DNA from: Bacteroidales bacterium
GTDB taxonomy: Bacteria; Bacteroidota; Bacteroidia; Bacteroidales; UBA7960
Direction of reading: 5' to 3'
DNA: 5,533 nt
NCBI GenBank assembly: GCA_007128045.1
Contig: SKYG01000155.1
Span: forward strand, 1 to 5,533
Numbering within the stretch: position 1 is the stretch's first letter; every line of letters begins with the position of its first letter. Shown piece after piece: positions 1 to 5,533 of this stretch. The notes beneath the pieces were generated by a model. The model was not told where the DNA came from. It worked only from the letters and a program-made list of their open reading frames with translations, and did no database searches. A program made the translations under genes and the position numbers.

Positions 1-1418
1 CAGGTTATCAAGGTTGGGAAGCCATTATACCTTTTTACAATTTCTATATCTGGTTAAAGATCATCCACAAACCACTTTGGTGGTTTGTGTTCATATTAAT
101 TCCATTTATCAATGTCTTTACTTTGCTGCTAATGGTGGTAGACACCTTAAAGCATTTTAACAGGCAAGGATTGGGAGAACAAGCCCTTGGAGTATTATTT
201 CCTTTTGTTTTTCTGCCCTTTCTGGGATTTTCGCCCACAGAAAGGTATTACCAACCCGCAGAATTGCCTGTCATCCAGAAGTCGGCAGCAAGAGAATGGG
301 CCGACGCCATTATTTTCGCGGTAATTGCAGCGACCATTATTCGTACCTTCATGATTGAAGCGTATACCATTCCGACCTCCTCTATGGAAAAGTCGCTATT
401 GGTTGGTGACTACCTATTTGTGAGCAAAGTCAGTTATGGGCCCAAAGTGCCCAACACACCTATTGCATTTCCATTCGCGCACCATACCCTGCCACTAACT
501 CAGTTTACAAAGTCGTACCTGGAATGGATCAAGCTTCCGTATTACCGATTTCCCGGATTCCGCAGCATTGACAATAACGATGTGGTCGTATTTAACTATC
601 CGGACGGAGATACCGTAGCACTTCAAATGCAGAACCAAAGCTATTATGCCCTGGTACGTGAAATGGGACGAGAGAATGTATGGCGCACATATGATGTGGT
701 TAGCCGACCGGTCGACAAACGGGAAAACTATATCAAACGCTGTGTGGCTATTGCAGGTGATACCCTGGAAATTATTGATGGATATATCTATATCAATGGA
801 ACACTATTACCTGATCCGCCAAATACCCAGCATAACTATCAGGTTCATACTGATGGCTCTCCCCTCTCACCAAGAATTATGGACAGGTATGATATTACCG
901 ACTGGGGACAGGCAGCAACAGGTGTCTATATCCTGGCCATGACAAAAGAAGTTGCAGAACAAGTTGCAAAAGTAAATAATGTAACCGAGGTGGTTCGGAT
1001 GACACGGTCTGAGGGACGTGGTGAAAGATATATTTTCCCCCACGATCTGGCATATCCCTGGAATGAAGATCAATTCGGGCCCCTGTTTATTCCTAAAAAA
1101 GGAAGTACGATAGAAATCAATCCATCCAATATTGTTTTGTATGACCGGATCATTGAAGTATATGAAGGAAATACACTGGAAGTAAGGGACGACAAGATAT
1201 ATATAAATGGAGAACTCGCAAACTCATATACCTTCAACATGGATTATTACTGGCTGGTGGGTGACAACCGCCACAACTCGGCCGACTCCCGTTTCTGGGG
1301 TTTCGTACCTGAAGACCATATCGTTGGACGAGCCATGTTCGTTTGGTTATCGCTCGATAAAAACAAACAATTTCTCAACAAAATCCGATTCAAAAAAACA
1401 TTCCGTGTTATCAGATAG
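1..1418 (+). CDS. lepB: Signal peptidase I (S26 family), 5'-truncated by window edge
   Basis: Membrane-anchored serine protease that removes signal peptides from exported preproteins on the outer face of the inner membrane. The frame is open from the first complete codon at position 3, giving 471 visible residues; the GTG at 87 is only an internal candidate start, because the conserved-looking membrane module (GYQGWEAIIPFYN) begins before it. Numbering from position 3: hydrophobic segments at about 26-49 and 61-76, then the anchor at about 99-118. All S26 boxes are present: nucleophile Ser127 in IPTSSM, GDYLFVSK just after it, general-base Lys245 in YIKRCVAIAGD, and GDNRHNSADSRFWGFVP from residue 420. 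The Ser-to-Lys distance (118 residues) and Lys-to-GDN distance (175) exceed those of E. coli LepB, as is usual in Bacteroidota. The C-terminus is short and basic. The product is likely full-function; only the start lies outside the window. The next gene begins 6 bases after the TAG, suggesting one transcript. Confidence 0.95.
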   Translation, partial: GYQGWEAIIPFYNFYIWLKIIHKPLWWFVFILIPFINVFTLLLMVVDTLKHFNRQGLGEQALGVLFPFVFLPFLGFSPTERYYQPAELPVIQKSAAREWADAIIFAVIAATIIRTFMIEAYTIPTSSMEKSLLVGDYLFVSKVSYGPKVPNTPIAFPFAHHTLPLTQFTKSYLEWIKLPYYRFPGFRSIDNNDVVVFNYPDGDTVALQMQNQSYYALVREMGRENVWRTYDVVSRPVDKRENYIKRCVAIAGDTLEIIDGYIYINGTLLPDPPNTQHNYQVHTDGSPLSPRIMDRYDITDWGQAATGVYILAMTKEVAEQVAKVNNVTEVVRMTRSEGRGERYIFPHDLAYPWNEDQFGPLFIPKKGSTIEINPSNIVLYDRIIEVYEGNTLEVRDDKIYINGELANSYTFNMDYYWLVGDNRHNSADSRFWGFVPEDHIVGRAMFVWLSLDKNKQFLNKIRFKKTFRVIR

Positions 1419-1424
1419 CTACCG

Positions 1425-2822
1425 ATGAAAAATAAATATATAGATCTGATTGAACAAACCTTTGAATTTCCCCAGGAAGAATTCAAGGTGGTTGACAATG
1501 AGTTATATTTTCATGATATATGTTTGATGGATATCATCAAACAATATGGCACACCACTAAAAATCAGTTACCTGCCAAAGATCAGCCAACAGATACAGAA
1601 AGCCAAAAGACTATTTAATGTAGCTATGGCCAGGGTAGATTATAAAGGTTCATACAGTTATTGTTATTGCACCAAGAGCTCACATTTCAGTCATGTTCTT
1701 GAAGAAGCCCTGAAGAATGATATTCATATTGAGACTTCATCTGCTTTCGATCTATATATTGTTGAAGAATTATATAACCTGGGCTTAATTGATAAAACCA
1801 AGTATATTGTATGTAATGGGTTTAAACGACCTTTGTATACCCAAAAGATCAGTGAATTGGTGAATAATGGATTTATAAACACCATTCCTGTGCTCGACAA
1901 TAAGAGTGAGATCAAGGTCTATCGCGATCTGATCGAAAAAGATAAGCGTTGCCAACTGGGTATACGAATTGCCTCAGAAGAAGAGCCAATGTTCGAATTC
2001 TATACATCAAGGCTTGGCATTCGCTATAATGACATAGTTCCTTTTTACAAGGAGAATATTGAAAGTGACAATCGTTTTCAGCTAAAGATGTTACACTTTT
2101 TTATCAATACCGGCATCAAGGATAACGCCTATTACTGGAATGAGCTTTCAAAATGTGTGAATGTATATTGTGAGCTTAAGAAGATTTGTCCGGAGCTTGA
2201 CACCCTCAATATTGGAGGCGGTTTTCCCATCAAGAACTCACTCGGTTTTGAGTATGATTATGAATACATCACTGAGGAGATTGTGGCGCAGATAAAGAAT
2301 ATCTGTAATCAGAACGACGTTATAGAGCCAGATATTTTTACTGAGTTTGGAGCGTTCACGGTTGGAGAAAGTGGCGCAGTGCTCTATTCCATTCTTGACC
2401 AGAAACAGCAGAATGACCGGGAGCACTGGAACATGATCGACAGCAGTTTTATGACCACCATCCCAGACATATGGGCAAGCAAGCAACGATTTATCTTACT
2501 GGCAATAAACAACTGGGATCATGAATATCAGCGTGTGAACCTGGGAGGTCTTACCTGTGATAGCATGGATTACTATAATGCCGAGCTGCATGCCAATGCA
2601 ATCTTTTTGCCAAAGATCAAAGAAGATGACACACAATATATAGGCATGTTCCATACAGGCGCGTATCAGGAGAGTCTCGGTGGCTTCGGCGGCATACAGC
2701 ATTGCCTTATTCCTGCTCCCAAACTTGTCATTATCGATAAAGATGAAGAAGGCGAGTACACTACCAAGCTATTTGCAAAAGAACAAAGCTATAAGTCAAT
2801 GTTAAAGACGCTCGGGTTCTAA
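1425..2822 (+). CDS. speA: Arginine decarboxylase-like PLP enzyme (fold type III, short form)
   Basis: Probably decarboxylates arginine to agmatine, the first step of the agmatine route to putrescine and other polyamines, in the cytoplasm. The 465-residue protein has an alanine-racemase-like barrel followed by a C-terminal beta domain. Visible motifs: PLP-binding Lys84 in YCTKSS; His224 in LHFFINTG, at the place of the family's HxHIGS motif; the glycine-rich phosphate loop NIGGGFP at 262-268; EFGAFTVGESG at 307-317, replacing the EPGR motif; and Cys378-Asp379 in GGLTCDSMD, the active-site motif supplied across the dimer. The sequence resembles proteins of about 465 aa annotated as arginine decarboxylase in Flavobacteriia, which also begin with a KYIDLI-like stretch, supporting the ATG at 1425. 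It is much shorter than E. coli SpeA (about 660 aa) and lacks that enzyme's extra inserted and C-terminal regions. Substrate is inferred from family resemblance; diaminopimelate or carboxynorspermidine decarboxylase are less likely alternatives. It starts 6 bases after lepB with no room for its own promoter in the gap. Confidence 0.9.
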   Translation: MKNKYIDLIEQTFEFPQEEFKVVDNELYFHDICLMDIIKQYGTPLKISYLPKISQQIQKAKRLFNVAMARVDYKGSYSYCYCTKSSHFSHVLEEALKNDIHIETSSAFDLYIVEELYNLGLIDKTKYIVCNGFKRPLYTQKISELVNNGFINTIPVLDNKSEIKVYRDLIEKDKRCQLGIRIASEEEPMFEFYTSRLGIRYNDIVPFYKENIESDNRFQLKMLHFFINTGIKDNAYYWNELSKCVNVYCELKKICPELDTLNIGGGFPIKNSLGFEYDYEYITEEIVAQIKNICNQNDVIEPDIFTEFGAFTVGESGAVLYSILDQKQQNDREHWNMIDSSFMTTIPDIWASKQRFILLAINNWDHEYQRVNLGGLTCDSMDYYNAELHANAIFLPKIKEDDTQYIGMFHTGAYQESLGGFGGIQHCLIPAPKLVIIDKDEEGEYTTKLFAKEQSYKSMLKTLGF

Positions 2823-2839
2823 CCGGTAGATATTTTTCG

Positions 2840-2847
2840 TAACTTCG
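2840..2847 (+). promoter_or_regulatory. Candidate Bacteroidota -7 promoter element upstream of ftsK
   Basis: TAACTTCG matches the Bacteroidota sigma-ABfr -7 consensus TAnnTTTG at five of six fixed positions and lies 28 bases before the ftsK ATG, a typical distance for this phylum. The matching -33 TTTG box is poor: at the expected spacing (about 19 bases upstream) the sequence is TTCT at 2817-2820, inside the end of the preceding gene. It may be a weak promoter for ftsK, or a chance match, with ftsK read from an upstream promoter. Confidence 0.35.
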
Positions 2848-2875
2848 CTGATCTGAATCTATTTATGTTGAAAGC

Positions 2876-5392
2876 ATGGCCAGTAATTCCAACTCCTTTA
2901 AGAAAAACACCTTAAAGAAAAAGAAAGAAGCAAAAAGTGACTTGGAAGGCAATGAATTGTCGTGGGATATCGTTCAGAACTCCCTAAAGAGCAGACGCCT
3001 CAAAAAAACCACCGGTTTATTCCTGATCCTTTTTTCGGTATTCATGCTGCTTTCTTTTATTTCGTACCTGTTTAGCTGGAAGTTCGATGATGCCCTGCTT
3101 AATGGCAGACTGTTCAACTGGGCCTTATTAACCGATAAGCAGGTCGCTGTCGACAATATGATGGGGCGGCTTGGGGCCATTACGGCCCATTGGTTCATCA
3201 AAAAGTGGTTTGGTATAGCTTCCTTCTTATTTGTACTCATCTTATTTGTGGTTGGGATAAAGCTGCTTTTCAGGATAACGCTTTTACCATTGAAGAAAAC
3301 CTTTTTTTATTCCATTTTTTTTCTTTTATGGACATCAGTCTTTTTGGGATATGTTATCTCGTCGGGCGATTGGCTTATATTAGGTGGCGTTTTTGGATAT
3401 GAAAGCAAAGTATGGCTCAACGGTCTTTTTGGCGTTTTTGGAACAAGCTTGCTGTTATTGTTCACCTTAGGCAGTTTCTTAATATTTGTGTTCGATCCAA
3501 ATTTATCTGTCCTGGCAAACATGGTTATAAAGCTGTTTTCCTCAGGTAAAAAGAATGAGGATACAGGAATCAATGGAGAACAAGAGGCAGAAGGTGTTAC
3601 ACAGAATGATGAAGTCACCAATGAGGAACACTTTAAAACCAGACTCGATTCGTACCGTGAAACTGCACCGGCTGATGAAGAACAGGCAGGCTCTGATAGT
3701 CACGAATGGGATGAATCAGAACAGGAGATGAATCATAAAGACAATGATGAAGCTACAAAGAAGTCGCCTGATCACGAGTTGGAGATTGAGATTGCAGATG
3801 GGCAGATCAGCGGCAGCAATTACCAGGCCATAGATGTTCCTTTCGGCGCCGGAAATGGCGACGACCTGCCAGACCTGTCCCACCTGGGAGAATATGATCC
3901 CACCCTGGACCTTCCAAAATACAGGATTCCCGGCGTAGACTTACTGGATGACAAAGGCAGCAATACCATTCAAATAAATAAGCAGGAGCTTGAAGCCAAC
4001 AAGAACCGTATCATTGAGACCTTAAACAACTATTCCATTCAGATTGACCGGATAAAGGCCACCGTTGGACCGACGGTGACCCTATATGAGATCATACCAG
4101 CACCAGGAGTGCGCATCTCACGGATCAAGAACCTGGAAAATGATATCGCGCTAAGTTTATCAGCACTTGGCATAAGGATCATTGCCCCGATACCAGGCAA
4201 AGGAACTATAGGCATAGAGGTACCAAACAGCAACCCGGAAATAGTCTCGATGAAAAGCATATTGTCGAGCGATCGGTTCCAAAACTCTGGCTTCGAGTTA
4301 CCTATCGGATTAGGAAAGACCATCGCCAATGAAACCTTTATTGCCGACCTCACAAAAATGCCGCACTTGCTGATGGCAGGTGCCACCGGACAAGGTAAGT
4401 CGGTCGGCCTGAACGCGGTACTGGCATCCATTTTATATAAAAAGCATCCCGCGTACGTAAAATTTGTGCTCGTTGACCCCAAAAAAGTAGAGCTGACCTT
4501 ATTTTCCAAAATCGAAAGACATTTTCTGGCTAAACTCCCAGATGCCGAAGAGGCCATCGTTACAGAAACACGGCAGGTTATCCGTACCCTTAATTCCTTA
4601 TGTATTGAGATGGACAACCGCTACGACCTGCTAAAAGACGCCCAGGCCCGAAACATTAAAGAGTATAACACCAAGTTTGTGGCCAGGCGTTTAAACCCCA
4701 ACCACGGACATCGTTTTCTTCCTTATATTGTTTTGTTTATTGATGAGTTTGCCGACCTCATCATGACTTCCGGCAAAGAGATTGAATTACCTATTGCAAG
4801 ACTTGCCCAGCTTTCCAGAGCTGTCGGACTTCACCTGATCATTGCCACACAACGGCCATCGGTAAATATTATTACTGGTACGATTAAAGCTAACTTTCCG
4901 GCACGTATTGCTTTCCGTGTAACCTCCAAAATAGACTCCAGAACCATTCTCGACGCTGGAGGTGCTGAGCAGTTGATAGGCAGGGGTGACATGCTGCTTT
5001 CGACAGGCAGTGATCTGTTGCGTTTGCAATGTGCCTTTATAGATACTCCTGAGATAGAACGTATCACTGAGTTTATTGGTTCACAGAGGGCCTATAACGA
5101 TGCATACCATCTGCCTGAATATTTCGACGAGGAATCTTCCGGAGTGGAAGCCATGGATCCATCTGAAAGAGACGAACTGTTTGAAGAAGCTGCCAGGGTA
5201 ATTGTAGCCACCCAACAGGGATCTACCTCCTTGCTGCAACGAAAACTAAAACTTGGGTATAACCGCGCCGGCAGAATCATTGATCAATTGGAGGCTGCTG
5301 GCATCGTCGGGCCATTTGAAGGCAGTAAAGCCAGAGATGTAAAAATAAAAGACGAGGTGACTTTGGAACAGATTTTGCGTAAAGATCATTAA
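2876..5392 (+). CDS. ftsK: DNA translocase FtsK (SpoIIIE family)
   Basis: Septum-located, membrane-anchored DNA pump that clears and aligns chromosome termini during cell division and normally activates XerCD recombination at dif. The 838-residue protein is complete. A Lys-rich cytoplasmic N-terminus (about 9-20) is followed by four membrane segments at about 47-67, 111-133, 142-163 and 183-206. A hydrophilic, Asp/Glu-rich linker of about 120 residues (224-345) leads to YRIPGVDLLDD (349-359), the usual entry to the motor. The alpha domain covers about 365-470. The RecA-like beta domain has Walker A GATGQGKS (502-509, Lys508) and Walker B LFIDEFAD (620-627), then the family-typical ATQRPSVNIITG and RVTSKIDSRTILD. 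A C-terminal winged-helix gamma domain (about 766-824, containing LGYNRAGRIIDQLEAAGIVG) is the part that reads orienting sequences and contacts XerD. The linker is far shorter than in E. coli FtsK (1329 aa), normal for Bacteroidota. The start at 2876 is preferred; an ATG at 2865 is out of frame. No Shine-Dalgarno sequence is apparent. Nothing in the motifs suggests loss of function. Confidence 0.97.
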   Translation: MASNSNSFKKNTLKKKKEAKSDLEGNELSWDIVQNSLKSRRLKKTTGLFLILFSVFMLLSFISYLFSWKFDDALLNGRLFNWALLTDKQVAVDNMMGRLGAITAHWFIKKWFGIASFLFVLILFVVGIKLLFRITLLPLKKTFFYSIFFLLWTSVFLGYVISSGDWLILGGVFGYESKVWLNGLFGVFGTSLLLLFTLGSFLIFVFDPNLSVLANMVIKLFSSGKKNEDTGINGEQEAEGVTQNDEVTNEEHFKTRLDSYRETAPADEEQAGSDSHEWDESEQEMNHKDNDEATKKSPDHELEIEIADGQISGSNYQAIDVPFGAGNGDDLPDLSHLGEYDPTLDLPKYRIPGVDLLDDKGSNTIQINKQELEANKNRIIETLNNYSIQIDRIKATVGPTVTLYEIIPAPGVRISRIKNLENDIALSLSALGIRIIAPIPGKGTIGIEVPNSNPEIVSMKSILSSDRFQNSGFELPIGLGKTIANETFIADLTKMPHLLMAGATGQGKSVGLNAVLASILYKKHPAYVKFVLVDPKKVELTLFSKIERHFLAKLPDAEEAIVTETRQVIRTLNSLCIEMDNRYDLLKDAQARNIKEYNTKFVARRLNPNHGHRFLPYIVLFIDEFADLIMTSGKEIELPIARLAQLSRAVGLHLIIATQRPSVNIITGTIKANFPARIAFRVTSKIDSRTILDAGGAEQLIGRGDMLLSTGSDLLRLQCAFIDTPEIERITEFIGSQRAYNDAYHLPEYFDEESSGVEAMDPSERDELFEEAARVIVATQQGSTSLLQRKLKLGYNRAGRIIDQLEAAGIVGPFEGSKARDVKIKDEVTLEQILRKDH

Positions 5393-5409
5393 GTATCCAT
5401 CAAAAACTT

Positions 5410-5465
5410 TTCGACCTTCGACCTTCGACCTTCGACCTTTGACTTTCGACCTTTGACTTTCGACA
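5410..5465 (+). repeat. Tandem heptamer array, 8 x TTYGACY, between ftsK and the next gene
   Basis: Eight uninterrupted 7-bp units fill 5410-5465. The first four (5410-5437) are identical, TTCGACC. They are followed by TTTGACT, TTCGACC, TTTGACT and finally TTCGACA, so the second half has a 14-bp period. All differences are C/T transitions at the third and seventh positions, except the last base (A). The array starts 17 bases after the ftsK stop and ends 12 bases before the next start codon. It is not coding on the + strand; the reverse strand reads through as a repetitive Ser-Lys-Val-Glu/Lys-Gly-Arg-Arg peptide, which I regard as spurious. One strand lacks GGTC to pair with GACC, so the array does not form a hairpin terminator. 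It looks like a simple-sequence repeat with possible copy-number variation. Confidence 0.92.
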
Positions 5466-5477
5466 AAAAATAAACTT

Positions 5478-5533
5478 ATGAAATTCAAAACAACGTACAA
5501 AACACTCATATTTTTGTGCATGACAATCATGCA
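5478..5533 (+). CDS. Start of exported protein, probably LolA-like lipoprotein carrier (3'-truncated)
   Basis: An ATG at 5478 opens a frame that stays open to the window edge: 18 complete codons reading MKFKTTYKTLIFLCMTIM. Two N-terminal lysine-containing turns followed by a hydrophobic run (LIFLCMTIM) are what a Sec signal peptide looks like; the cleavage site lies outside the window. In many Bacteroidota genomes the gene immediately downstream of ftsK encodes LolA, the periplasmic chaperone that carries lipoproteins to the outer membrane, and its length and charge at the N-terminus fit. The LolA call rests on gene order only; no mature-protein sequence is visible. The cysteine at residue 14 is not in a convincing lipobox at this distance from the edge. 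It follows ftsK by 85 bases, most of them the heptamer array, with an A-rich stretch (5465-5474) just before the start and no Shine-Dalgarno sequence. Confidence 0.7.
   Translation, partial: MKFKTTYKTLIFLCMTIM

Noticed and set aside
87..89. GTG at 87 as the lepB start
   Set aside because: The same frame is open to the left edge and encodes a plausible conserved membrane module, so the true start lies outside the window.
646..942. Alternative-frame open reading frame within lepB on the + strand
   Set aside because: It overlaps the catalytic Lys box of the signal peptidase in another frame and shows no domain or start context of its own.
2865..2867. ATG at 2865 as the ftsK start
   Set aside because: It is out of frame with ftsK and leads to a stop after about 16 codons.
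4039..4617. Long open frame (192 codons) on the minus strand
   Set aside because: It lies entirely opposite the FtsK alpha and motor domains, whose motifs are intact on the + strand; it has no recognisable domain and is best explained as an antisense shadow of codon bias.
5410..5465. CRISPR array or terminator
   Set aside because: Units are only 7 bp and directly adjacent with no spacers, so it is not CRISPR. The strand has no inverted complement able to form a stable hairpin, so it is not an intrinsic terminator.
5410..5465. FtsK orienting sequences (KOPS) or a dif site beside ftsK
   Set aside because: Neither strand of the array matches the known GGGNAGGG or GAGAAGGG motifs, and no 28-bp dif-like inverted arms were found; a tandem cluster would also be unlike dispersed KOPS.
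5471..5478. TAAACTTA as a -7 promoter element for the downstream gene
   Set aside because: It overlaps the start codon and matches the consensus poorly, so transcription from it would begin inside the coding region.
5246..5530. Minus-strand open frame across the heptamer array
   Set aside because: The repetitive SKVKGRR/SKVEGRK peptide is simply the reverse reading of the 7-bp repeat, and the rest overlaps the end of ftsK and the start of the downstream gene.

Overview
The window looks like chromosomal housekeeping DNA from a member of the Bacteroidota, probably class Bacteroidia or a close relative. Four things point there: a signal peptidase I with the long Bacteroidota-style insertions and an extra N-terminal membrane module; a short (465 aa) arginine-decarboxylase-like protein of the kind I know from Flavobacteriia; a compact 838-aa FtsK followed directly by an exported protein, as in the common Bacteroidota ftsK-lolA pair; and start codons with no clear Shine-Dalgarno sequence. 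Base composition is moderate and even. I see no mobile element, CRISPR array, tRNA or rRNA.

Layout, all genes on the + strand. Positions 1-1418 hold the 3' part of lepB (signal peptidase I), cut by the window's left edge. After a 6-base gap, 1425-2822 encodes a fold-type III PLP-dependent decarboxylase, best called arginine decarboxylase. A 53-base gap (2823-2875) holds a weak candidate for a Bacteroidota-type promoter -7 element. Positions 2876-5392 hold a complete ftsK. The 85-base gap that follows (5393-5477) contains a perfectly phased tandem array of eight 7-bp units, TTYGACY, at 5410-5465. The first 18 codons of an exported protein, probably LolA, begin at 5478 and run off the right edge.

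Functionally, lepB and the probable lolA belong to envelope biogenesis (protein export and lipoprotein transport), and ftsK links septation with chromosome segregation. The decarboxylase is a metabolic gene (agmatine/polyamine supply) tightly packed behind lepB, and the two are probably co-transcribed. ftsK and the downstream gene may form a second unit.

I do not see an undescribed multi-gene system here. The features most worth a second look are the heptamer array between ftsK and the next gene, the internal duplication and extra N-terminal module of the signal peptidase, and the minimal architecture of the decarboxylase.
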